NCBI GenBank assembly: GCA_022823305.1
Contig: JAJDXK010000009.1
Location: forward strand, 1-64,000
DNA from: Alphaproteobacteria bacterium
GTDB lineage: Bacteria; Pseudomonadota; Alphaproteobacteria; UBA828
Reading direction: 5' to 3'
DNA length: 64,000 bases
Position 1 is the stretch's first letter. Each line of letters begins with the position of its first letter. The position numbers and the translations under genes were made by a program. Shown here in pieces: positions 29,942-38,084 of the stretch. A model generated the notes under the pieces. It had not been told where the DNA came from and searched no databases. It saw only the letters and a program-made list of their open reading frames with translations.

Positions 29942-31198
29942 ATGATGGATGCGTTGGGGGCTGTCGCCAGTCTCGTCAAGCCGGCCGCCATGCAAGTGCT
30001 GCTCGCCTACGAGCGGCTCGAATCCGGCGTCGCCTACAATCCCGTCTCGGAGGAGGCCGCGAGAGACCCCTACGCGGTCTATCGCAGGATCAGGGACAGG
30101 GATCCCGTCCACCGCATGAGGCTGGTCGATGCCTGGGTGCTTGCCCGCTACGAGGACGCGGACGCGATGCTCCGCGACCACGCACGCTTCTCCAACGAGG
30201 ACCGCCGCTTCCACGATACCGGGCTGACCACCCTGCTGGACATCGACCCGCCGGACCACACGCGGCTGCGCTCCCTCGTTTCCCGAGCGTTCACGCCACG
30301 CTCGGTGAGGAACTGGCATGGGCGGGTGCAGGTGATCGCCGACCGGCTTCTGGACGCGGCCGCCGACCAGGATCGCTTCGACCTGATCGCTGCCCTCGGC
30401 TACCCCCTGCCGGTGACCGTGATCGCCGAGATGCTGGGGGTGCCGGCGGAGGACATGGACCGCTTCGAGGGCTGGTCCAACGACATCGCGCTCATCGTGG
30501 AGCCCATTCTCTCGCCCGCGCAGGTCGAGGGAGTGCGGCGTGCGACGGAAGAGTTGTTCGCCTATTTCGAGACCATCGTGGAGGCGCGGCGGCGCGAGCC
30601 CCGGGACGATATCGTCAGCGCCCTGCTGGCGGCCGAGGAGGAAGGCGACACGCTTTCCCGCGTGGAGCTTCTGTCCACCATGCTGCTGATCCTGGTGGCG
30701 GGCAACGAGACGACGCGCAACCTGATCGGCAACGGCATGCTGGCCCTGCTTCGTCATTCCGACCAGTTGCAGCGCCTGCGCGACGAGCCCGGCCTGCTGG
30801 AGCCGGCCGTCGACGAACTGCTGCGCTACGACAGCCCTGTCCAGCTCGACGGGCGCGTTCTCCGCGAAGACCTGGAGATGGGCGGCAAGCGCCTGCGGGC
30901 GGGCGAGAAGGTGATTGCCCTCCTCGGCGCGGCGAACCGGGACCCTGCCGCGTTCCAGCACCCCGACGCGCTGGACATCGGGCGCAAGGAGAAGAGCCAT
31001 CTTTCCTTCGGTCGGGGCATCCACTACTGCCTCGGCGCGTCGCTCGCGGTTCTGGAGGCGCGTATCGCGTTCCAGGGCCTGCTCGATCGTTTCGCGTCGA
31101 TCCGCCTGGCGGCCGAGCCCCGGTACCGCGACGGCATCGTCCTCCGCGGCGTAGAGAACCTGTGGATTGAGGTCGAGCCGCGCGTCCGCCCCGCCTGA
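29942..31198 (+). CDS. Cytochrome P450
   Basis: This soluble bacterial P450 of 418 residues has heme-ligand Cys363 in [14 protein letters not shown], an I-helix proton-relay motif AGNETTRN and an ExxR-type motif in DELLRYDSP. The signature [20 protein letters not shown] is typical of class I CYPs. It would hydroxylate an unknown substrate using electrons from a ferredoxin and reductase not found nearby. Two adjacent ATGs (29942, 29945) follow a GGGGAATGG site. The 290-base gap upstream shows no gene. It converges on the TMADH-like gene at 31390 across a 191-base gap with no supported gene. Confidence 0.93.
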   Translation: MMDALGAVASLVKPAAMQVLLAYERLESGVAYNPVSEEAARDPYAVYRRIRDRDPVHRMRLVDAWVLARYEDADAMLRDHARFSNEDRRFHDTGLTTLLDIDPPDHTRLRSLVSRAFTPRSVRNWHGRVQVIADRLLDAAADQDRFDLIAALGYPLPVTVIAEMLGVPAEDMDRFEGWSNDIALIVEPILSPAQVEGVRRATEELFAYFETIVEARRREPRDDIVSALLAAEEEGDTLSRVELLSTMLLILVAGNETTRNLIGNGMLALLRHSDQLQRLRDEPGLLEPAVDELLRYDSPVQLDGRVLREDLEMGGKRLRAGEKVIALLGAANRDPAAFQHPDALDIGRKEKSHLSFGRGIHYCLGASLAVLEARIAFQGLLDRFASIRLAAEPRYRDGIVLRGVENLWIEVEPRVRPA

Positions 31199-31389
31199 AC
31201 CGGACACCAGGAGCCCTCAGAACCGGGATTTTCGCGTCGGGATGGCGGCGGCCTTCGGTGCGCCGATCGGACTCGTCGGATCCCACGCCTGATCGCCGAG
31301 CTCGACCGCGTTGAGCCGGGCCGGACGGAAGGCCGACGATGCTGAAGGACTCCGCCGGGTGTACTCCCCGGGACGGGGACAATTCCCGA

Positions 31390-33468
31390 TCAGGCCGAGG
31401 CGCGTTCCAGGCGGACCTCTTCCACCCTGTAGGGCACGTCGGCGATGGCGCCGGCGTCGAGCTCGCGGGCGAAGCGGTGACCTTCGTAGACCGCGTGCTG
31501 GATCGTCCCGGCGGCAACGCAGTCGCCGACGCGCGCGAGGGTCCTGATCCCGGCCGCCTCCAGCTTCTCCGGCGCGGCCGACAGCGCACGGTAGAGCGCG
31601 TCCTCCGGCAGCCGCGAGGTGGCGAGAACCAGCGACTGGTAGGAGAGGTGCCGCCGCGTCTCCTCGTGATAGACGTTGTAGATCTCGATGCTGTTGTCGC
31701 CGATGTGGGCGATGTTGTGGTCGGTGATGAGCTCGATCCCCATGGAGAGGACCCGGCTCATGATCTTCTCCATCTCGAGCGTGTACTCGGTCCAGCGCGA
31801 GAGCTCCATCAGCGGCGTGACGATGGTGACCTCGTGGCCGGCGGCGCGCAGCTTCTCGGCGATGACGCCGCCCATGTAGTAGTGGTCGTCGTCGAACACG
31901 ACGACGGGGCCCTCGAGCGCCGCGCCGCCCATCACGTCGTCGGGCGTGAAGACCTTCTTGCCCTCGCTGCCCGGGATCGCGTGGGCGTTGGTGTAGGCGA
32001 CGCCGTCGCCGCGCCAGCGGGAGCCGGTCGCGACGACCACCGTCTCGGCGCCGTAGTCGAGCACGTCCTGCGCCGAGAGGCGGGTGCCGGTGTGCACCTC
32101 CACGTTCTTCATCTTCGCGATCTGGCTCACGCGCCAGTCGCGCACGCGGCCCCACGAGGCGAGGCCGGGGAGCGCGCTCTCCCGCGCCACGCGGCCGCCG
32201 ACCTCGGGCTCCGCCTCGACCAGGTGGACCGTGTAGCCCCGCATCCCGAGCGCGCGGGCGCACTCCAGCCCCGCAGGGCCGGCGCCGACGACGAGCACGC
32301 CGTCGTCCGATCCCTTCGCCTCGATGGTCTCGGGGTGCCAGCCGCGCCGCCACTCCTCGCCCGCGGTCGGGTTCTGCGTACAGCGGAAGAGGCTGGACGT
32401 GTTCTCGGCCGCGACGCACATGTTGCAGCCGATGCACTCGCGGATGTCCTCGTTGCGGTCTTCCTCGATCTTCTTCGGCAGGAAGGGGTCGGCGATGGAG
32501 GGCCGCGCCGCGCCGATGAAGTCGGTGATGCCGCGGTTGATCTGCGAGATCATCGTGTCCGGCGAGGTGTAGCGCCCGACCGTGACCACCGGCCGGTCGG
32601 TCTTCTGCTTGACGAAGGCGACGTAGGGCTCCTGGTAGGCCTCGTCGGCGAAGCGCGAGGTGGCGGAATCCTCGGCCCAGTCGCTGATGTTCACGTCCCA
32701 GAGGTCGGGCAGGTCCGAGAACATCTCGACCACCGCCTGGCCTTCCTCCTGCCATCTGATGCCGTGTTCGCCGCGGTTCTCGTCGACGGCGAGCCGGAGC
32801 GCGACCGCCGCCTTGTCGCCCACCGCCTCCTTGGTGTCCTCCAGCAGCTCGCCGATCAGCCGCGCGCGGTTCTCGACGCTGCCGCCGTACTCGTCGGTGC
32901 GGTGATTGGTGTGGGGCGAGAGGAAGTGCTGCGGCAGGGCGATATCGTGGCCGGCATAGACGTAGACGATGTCATAGCCGACGTTGACCGCGCGCTTCGC
33001 CGCCTCGACCTGCCAGCGGCGGAACTCCTTGATGTCGGCCTTGTCCATCTCGCGGGCCATGATCGGGTCCCAGTTGTAATGGACCATGTTGGCGGAGGGG
33101 CCGAGGGGGAACTCCTTGGTCTTGCGGTTGGAGAAGCCGAGCCCGTTGTGGACCAGCTCCACGGCCGCGAGCACGCCGTACTCGTGCATGGTGTCGACCC
33201 AGCCGCGCAGCTGCTCGGCGTAGTAGTCGTTCCACAGCCGGCGCTCGCCATAGGGCGCGGCGCACGAGCTGGGATGGATGCTGCACTGCTCGGTGGAGAT
33301 GATGGCCCATCCGCCTTCGGCCTTCATGCGCCGGTGCGCGACGTCCCCGTGGTGCTCCGTGTATCCCATCGCGTTGCAATGGGGCACCTGATAGAAGCGG
33401 TTTTTCGCGATCTTCGGGCCGATCTTGATCGGCGTGAACAGGACGTCGTAACGGGGGTCGCGCGCCAT
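31390..33468 (-). CDS. TMADH/DMADH-family iron-sulfur flavoprotein, paralogue A
   Basis: This 692-residue protein has an FMN-binding TIM barrel, a [4Fe-4S] Cys cluster (CIGCNMC then RCTQNP) and a C-terminal ADP/NAD-binding half (VLVVGAGPAGLECA). Cys31 in FYQVPHC matches the cysteinyl-FMN residue of trimethylamine dehydrogenase. Gln61 replaces the TMADH aromatic-bowl Tyr60, as I recall for dimethylamine dehydrogenase. The Trp after the Fe-S cysteines is absent, while the catalytic Tyr/His (VYAGHD) are kept. It is predicted to oxidise a C-N bond and pass electrons to ETF. It follows the cupin and paralogue B in one direction. Confidence 0.88.
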   Translation of the reverse strand: MARDPRYDVLFTPIKIGPKIAKNRFYQVPHCNAMGYTEHHGDVAHRRMKAEGGWAIISTEQCSIHPSSCAAPYGERRLWNDYYAEQLRGWVDTMHEYGVLAAVELVHNGLGFSNRKTKEFPLGPSANMVHYNWDPIMAREMDKADIKEFRRWQVEAAKRAVNVGYDIVYVYAGHDIALPQHFLSPHTNHRTDEYGGSVENRARLIGELLEDTKEAVGDKAAVALRLAVDENRGEHGIRWQEEGQAVVEMFSDLPDLWDVNISDWAEDSATSRFADEAYQEPYVAFVKQKTDRPVVTVGRYTSPDTMISQINRGITDFIGAARPSIADPFLPKKIEEDRNEDIRECIGCNMCVAAENTSSLFRCTQNPTAGEEWRRGWHPETIEAKGSDDGVLVVGAGPAGLECARALGMRGYTVHLVEAEPEVGGRVARESALPGLASWGRVRDWRVSQIAKMKNVEVHTGTRLSAQDVLDYGAETVVVATGSRWRGDGVAYTNAHAIPGSEGKKVFTPDDVMGGAALEGPVVVFDDDHYYMGGVIAEKLRAAGHEVTIVTPLMELSRWTEYTLEMEKIMSRVLSMGIELITDHNIAHIGDNSIEIYNVYHEETRRHLSYQSLVLATSRLPEDALYRALSAAPEKLEAAGIRTLARVGDCVAAGTIQHAVYEGHRFARELDAGAIADVPYRVEEVRLERASA

Positions 33469-33608
33469 CGCTCATCTCCCTGCGGCCGACGGCGGACGAC
33501 GGGACCGCGAAGGCCCGTCGTCACGCACACCGTGTCGAGACGCCCGGCAGCGCGCGCCCGGCGCGGAGGTGCGCGGGGCGCTGCGCCGCCCGGGCGCGAA
33601 AGCCCTCC

Positions 33609-33989
33609 CTAGGCGGCCATCTCCTCCGCGTCGGGATCGTGGATGAAGAAGACCTTGCGGACGGTCTCCTCGATCACCCAGGTCACCTGCTCGCCCTTGT
33701 GCGTGTAGAAGATGTCGCCGGCCGTGTAGGTGTGGGTGGTGCCGTCCTGCTCGGTCACGTGAATCTTGCCTTGGAGCAGGGTGCAGATCTCGTCGCCGGG
33801 ATAGGTGTATTCGAACTTGCCCGGCGTGCACTGCCACACGCCCGCCATGGTCCGCGTGCCGAAGCCGCCCAGGTCGAAGCGCCCCTCGTGCACCGGGTCG
33901 CCCTCGAGCACCTTCACGAAGGGGAGCTCACCCAGCGGCGGCCAAGGCTCGAGGCCGCCTTCGTCCTTCAGTTGCGCGTAGTCGAGCAT
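33609..33989 (-). CDS. Small cupin-domain protein
   Basis: This 126-residue single-domain cupin has strands GDEICTLLQGKIHVTEQDG and YTAGDIFYTHKGEQVTWVIEE, resembling the Cupin_3/ureidoglycine-associated group. Classical metal-binding histidines are sparse. It may be an isomerase, a small-molecule sensor or a non-enzymatic binder. It sits between two TMADH-like genes on the same strand (121 and 140 bases from them), implying a role in the same pathway. Confidence 0.8.
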   Translation of the reverse strand: MLDYAQLKDEGGLEPWPPLGELPFVKVLEGDPVHEGRFDLGGFGTRTMAGVWQCTPGKFEYTYPGDEICTLLQGKIHVTEQDGTTHTYTAGDIFYTHKGEQVTWVIEETVRKVFFIHDPDAEEMAA

Positions 33990-34036
33990 ACTCTTTCTCC
34001 TCTCCTCTGCGGGTCTCGTTCCCTGTCAGTCCATCC

Positions 34037-34053
34037 GGCTCGTCGGTCGAGCC
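34037..34053. promoter_or_regulatory. Inverted repeat upstream of the cupin gene
   Basis: GGCTCG-TCGGT-CGAGCC is a perfect 6-bp dyad in the spacer between paralogue B and the cupin. It could be an operator or an RNA hairpin; sequence alone cannot decide. Confidence 0.3.
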
Positions 34054-34110
34054 ATCCTTCACATCTCAAACGCTTCTGCGGCGAGATACAAGAGTGTCCG
34101 CGGGCGGTCG

Positions 34111-36285
34111 TCAGGCCAGCTTGGGGAAGGTCTCGTGACCCCAGACCTGGCGCTCGCGTATCCACGGGCGCGGGTATTGCGGGTCGTCCGACTCGAACTC
34201 GCGGGCCAGACGATGGCCGTCGAAGATTGCGTTGGCGACGACGCGCGGCGCGTGGCAGTCGCCGATGCGGTAGACCGACTGGATGCCCTGCCCGGCCCAC
34301 TCCGCCTGGCGCGCCTTCACCTCCCGGAACACCCCGTCGTTGCTCAGCCGGGCCGTGCACAACACCACGCTGTCGCATTCGAGCTCGGTCGTCTCGGTGC
34401 CGGCGCGGCGCGAGTACTCGCCCTTCTTCGGCGTGAGCGTGCGCACGTAGCCGTCGCGATAGAGGTAGAAGATGCTGAGCTTGACGGCGTTGCCGATCTC
34501 CACCCTTTCCGCGTAGTGGAGCGTGTGCTGCTTGATGTCCTTCTCGTGCATCATGCGGCGGATATCGTGGATCTCCTCGGTATAGACGCAGTAGGGCGCC
34601 ACGTTGTCGAGGCTGGTGACGATGGTCACGTCCTTGCCCTGGTCGGCCAGCAGCTCCGCCATGCTGACGCCGGTGAAGTAGCCCTCGTAGTCGAGCACCA
34701 CCACGCGCTCGCCGGTCTCCTTGCCGGCCATGATCTGCTCGGGCGTGCAGATCTCGGGCAGCGCGGCATCGGCGCCCTCCAGCGGGGCCTGGGTGACGCC
34801 GCCGAGGCCGTCGGTCGACCAGCGCGCGCCGGTGGCAAAGACCACCTTGTCGGCGCCGTATTCCAGAACGGCGTCGGCGCTCATCTCGCCGACCCCGGTG
34901 TGGACCTCGACGTTGCGCAGCTTGTCGAGCTGACCCTGCCGGTAGCTGGTGACGCGGCCCCACTCGGAGAGGTGGGGGTAGCGCATGATGTCGCGCATGC
35001 AGCCGCCGATCTCGTCCGCCGCCTCGCGCAGGTGCACGTCGTAGCCGCGCTCGCCGAGCACGCGGGCGCACTCCATGCCGGCCGGGCCTGCGCCGACCAC
35101 GAGCACAGAGCAGGGGTCAGGTGCGGGCTCGAACTTCTCCGGGTGCCAGCCGCGCCGGTACTCCTCCATCGAGGTCGCGTTCTGCGTGCAGATCAGCGGC
35201 GTCGTCTGCCACCACTTGGAGAGGCACATGTTGCAGCCGATGCACTCGCGGATGTCGTCGGTGCGCCCTTCCTCGATCTTCTTCGGCAGGAAGGGGTCGG
35301 CGATGGAGGGGCGCGCCGCGCCGATCAGGTCGGCCTGGCCCGACTTGACGATCTGCACCATCTCGTCGGGGCTGGTGACGCGGCCGGCGCTCACCACGGG
35401 CACGCTGCATGCCTTCTTGGCCTCCCTGATCCAGGGCGCCATGTAGTTCGACGAGGTCGAGCGCGAGGGCGCGATTTCCAGGCCGAGCTCGGAGTAGCGG
35501 CCGACCTTCATGTCCCACACGTCGCAGAGGCCCTCCCGGTCGTGCAGCTCGATGAGGCGGATGCCCTCCTCCCACACCTCGAGGCCGTCCGGCCCGTCCA
35601 TGGTGTCGACCGAGTAGCGGTATCCCACGGCGCAGTCGTTGCCGATGGCCTTCTTGGTCGCCTCCGAGACCTCGAGCGCGAAGCGGGCGCGGTTCTCCAG
35701 CGAGCCGCCGTACTTGTCCGTCCTCTTGTTGTAGTAGGGCTGCAGGAACTGGTTCATGATCATCGAGTCCGAGAGCAGGTTCTCGACGATGTCGAAGCCG
35801 GCGTCGCGCGCGCGGATCGCGGCGTCGACGTGCATCTGGATCACGGCCTTGATGTCGTCCTCGTCCATCTCGGCGGTGCTCGCGAGCGGGATCGCCTCCG
35901 ACGGCGCCTGGGTGGGGACGCGGCTCACCGCTCGGGATTCGCCGGCCTGCGAATGCAGGCCCGCGTAGTAGAGCTCGACGCCCGCCAGCGCGCCGTGCGC
36001 GTGGATGCTGTCAGTCACGTGGCGCAGGCTGATGACGTCGCCCTCGTCCCACAGGCGCGCGGACCAGTGCGGCGCATCGTCCGATTCCGGGTGGATCGCG
36101 GTGTACTCGATGCACACCGTGCCCCAGCCGCCCTCGGCCTTCATGGCGCGGAACGCCGCCTGGGTGCCGGGGCGTTCGGAGCCCGCGCTGTTGCAATGCG
36201 GTGTCTGCCAGAACCTGTTCTTGGTCGTCTTGGGGCCGACCTTGACCGGCTCGAACAGGATGTCGTGCTCCGGATTGCGCGGCAT
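34111..36285 (-). CDS. TMADH-family iron-sulfur flavoprotein, paralogue B
   Basis: This 724-residue protein has the same architecture: FMN barrel with Cys31 (FWQTPHC), [4Fe-4S] cluster (CIGCNMC then ICTQNA) and nucleotide-binding half (VLVVGAGPAGMECA). Tyr61 and the Trp near the cluster (LSKWWQ) match the TMADH aromatic-bowl residues Tyr60 and Trp355. However, the position of the third bowl Trp is Leu, and the catalytic Tyr169/His172 pair is replaced in FDIVENLLSDSM. It is therefore closer to TMADH overall but with an altered reaction centre. It is divergent from the desaturase-like gene at 36488, with a 202-base shared upstream region. Confidence 0.88.
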   Translation of the reverse strand: MPRNPEHDILFEPVKVGPKTTKNRFWQTPHCNSAGSERPGTQAAFRAMKAEGGWGTVCIEYTAIHPESDDAPHWSARLWDEGDVISLRHVTDSIHAHGALAGVELYYAGLHSQAGESRAVSRVPTQAPSEAIPLASTAEMDEDDIKAVIQMHVDAAIRARDAGFDIVENLLSDSMIMNQFLQPYYNKRTDKYGGSLENRARFALEVSEATKKAIGNDCAVGYRYSVDTMDGPDGLEVWEEGIRLIELHDREGLCDVWDMKVGRYSELGLEIAPSRSTSSNYMAPWIREAKKACSVPVVSAGRVTSPDEMVQIVKSGQADLIGAARPSIADPFLPKKIEEGRTDDIRECIGCNMCLSKWWQTTPLICTQNATSMEEYRRGWHPEKFEPAPDPCSVLVVGAGPAGMECARVLGERGYDVHLREAADEIGGCMRDIMRYPHLSEWGRVTSYRQGQLDKLRNVEVHTGVGEMSADAVLEYGADKVVFATGARWSTDGLGGVTQAPLEGADAALPEICTPEQIMAGKETGERVVVLDYEGYFTGVSMAELLADQGKDVTIVTSLDNVAPYCVYTEEIHDIRRMMHEKDIKQHTLHYAERVEIGNAVKLSIFYLYRDGYVRTLTPKKGEYSRRAGTETTELECDSVVLCTARLSNDGVFREVKARQAEWAGQGIQSVYRIGDCHAPRVVANAIFDGHRLAREFESDDPQYPRPWIRERQVWGHETFPKLA

Positions 36286-36487
36286 TACTTCATCTCCCCG
36301 CTCACATCATTTGAGGCGAGCCACGCCTCTCTCGTTTCAACCGTTCGACATTCTCACGCAAACGCCCGTGCGATGGAAGACGCATCGGCGCCGCCGGCCG
36401 ATGCCAGGGCGTTCGCCCGCGCCCTTGCCCCGCGGCGTCCTGCGGTTGCACTCTGGGCGCGAGGGACGCGACGGAGAGGACGGTGCC

Positions 36488-38008
36488 ATGGCAGACGCTG
36501 ATTACGACGCGATCATCGTGGGTGCGGGCCACAACGGTCTAGTCGCCGCCTTCTACCTCGCGCGCGCCGGGCGCAAGGTGCTGCTCTGCGAGCGCCGACC
36601 CTTCGTCGGCGGCGCCTGCGCCACCGAGGAGTTCTTCGACGGCTACCGCATCTCGACCTGCTCCTACGTCATGTGGAAGCTGGAGCAGAAGGTGCGCGAC
36701 GACATGGGGCTCGACGCGCGCGGGCTCACCATGCACCTGATCGATCCGCCCGTGTTCTTCCCCTACGAGGACGGCTCGCACGCGTTCCTGCACTACGAGA
36801 TGGAGCCCACGCTCGAATCCATCGCCCGGCTGAATGCGCGCGATGCCGAGCGCTTTTCCGACTGGGTGGACCTCTGGGGCCGGGCGACCGGGCTGGTGCA
36901 GCCCTACATGCTGGAGGACCCGCCCACGCTCACCGACATCTGGGAGCGCGCCAGGGCGCAGGGCGACGAGGCCGTGCTGGAGCGCTTCCTGACCGGCTCG
37001 CTGATCGATCTCGCGGCCGACTACTTCGAGGACGAGCGCGTGCGCGCGATGATGCTCTACGTGCAGGACATGGCCGACCCCTACGCGCCCGGCAGCGCCT
37101 GGGCCGAGACCTTCTTCCAGTTCGGCGCCGCCGGCGGGCACGGCTTCTATGTGGTCGAGGGCGGCATGGGCTCGATCACGCAGTACATGGCCGAGGCGGT
37201 CGAGGAGCAGGGCGGCGAGATCCGCTGCGACGCCCCGGTCGCGCAGGTGCTGGTGGAGAAGGGCACCGCCACCGGCATCCGCCTCGCCTCGGGCGAGGAG
37301 ATCCGCGCGCACCTGGTGCTGTCCAACGCCGATCCCAAGCGCACCTACCGCACTCTCTTCGCGCCCGATGACCTGCCGGGAGACCTAGCCAAGCGCGTCG
37401 AGCGGCTCAAGACCGACACCGGCTACTTCAAGTTTCATTGCGTGATGGACGAGCCGCCGGACGTTTCCGGCTATCTCGACGGCTATGACGGCCCGCCCGT
37501 CTCCTACATCCTGATCGCGCCGAGCCTGGACCACTATGCCCGCGCAGGCGCCGAGATGCGTGCCGGTGAGCCCTGCAGCGAGCCGATCTGTCACCTGCAG
37601 GTGCCCACCTTCTACGACAAGACCTTGACCGAGAAGGACGGCCACATCTGCTCGATCTGGGGCCTCTACGCGCCGCCGCGGCTGGCGCGGGGGACCTGGG
37701 ACGAGCGGCGTGAGGAGGTGGGCGAGGGCGTGATCGACTGGGTGACCCGCTTCGTCCCCAACTTCCGCTCCGCCATCCGCGAATGGATGTTCATGAGCCC
37801 GTGGGACATCGAGCAGCGCACCGGGATCACCGACGGGGCGATCCGCCACCTCGACGTGGTGCCGAGCCAGTTCCTCGGCGGCCGGCCCGGCTACGACACC
37901 GAGATCCGCAACTTCTACCTCTGCGGCGGCGGCACGCATCCCGCGGGCGAGGTCACCGGCGCGCCCGGCCACAACGCCGCCCACCACATCCTGCGCTCCA
38001 ACGCCTGA
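36488..38008 (+). CDS. Phytoene desaturase-like FAD oxidoreductase (PYROXD2-like)
   Basis: This 506-residue flavoprotein begins with the Rossmann motif DYDAIIVGAGHNGLVAA and the FAD-binding segment CERRPFVGGAC. The C-terminal motif YLCGGGTHPAGEVTGAPGHN closes the FAD site as in carotenoid desaturases and amine oxidase-like proteins. No carotenoid genes are nearby, so carotenoid desaturation is unlikely; oxidation of an amine or lipid is more plausible in this setting. The ATG at 36488 has GAGAGGAC upstream. It starts a four-gene plus-strand run ending at 42440. Confidence 0.85.
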   Translation: MADADYDAIIVGAGHNGLVAAFYLARAGRKVLLCERRPFVGGACATEEFFDGYRISTCSYVMWKLEQKVRDDMGLDARGLTMHLIDPPVFFPYEDGSHAFLHYEMEPTLESIARLNARDAERFSDWVDLWGRATGLVQPYMLEDPPTLTDIWERARAQGDEAVLERFLTGSLIDLAADYFEDERVRAMMLYVQDMADPYAPGSAWAETFFQFGAAGGHGFYVVEGGMGSITQYMAEAVEEQGGEIRCDAPVAQVLVEKGTATGIRLASGEEIRAHLVLSNADPKRTYRTLFAPDDLPGDLAKRVERLKTDTGYFKFHCVMDEPPDVSGYLDGYDGPPVSYILIAPSLDHYARAGAEMRAGEPCSEPICHLQVPTFYDKTLTEKDGHICSIWGLYAPPRLARGTWDERREEVGEGVIDWVTRFVPNFRSAIREWMFMSPWDIEQRTGITDGAIRHLDVVPSQFLGGRPGYDTEIRNFYLCGGGTHPAGEVTGAPGHNAAHHILRSNA

Positions 38009-38084
38009 AGCCTCTGCCCCGCCTCGTGAACCCGCCGCGCCGCTGATACACTCGCGCCCGCCGGGCACGGAGGGGCTTCACGCG

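Noticed and set aside
31199-31389. Possible remnant peptide gene between P450 and TMADH-like paralogue A
   Set aside because: A short frame reads in continuity with a shadow of the neighbouring gene and has no start of its own.
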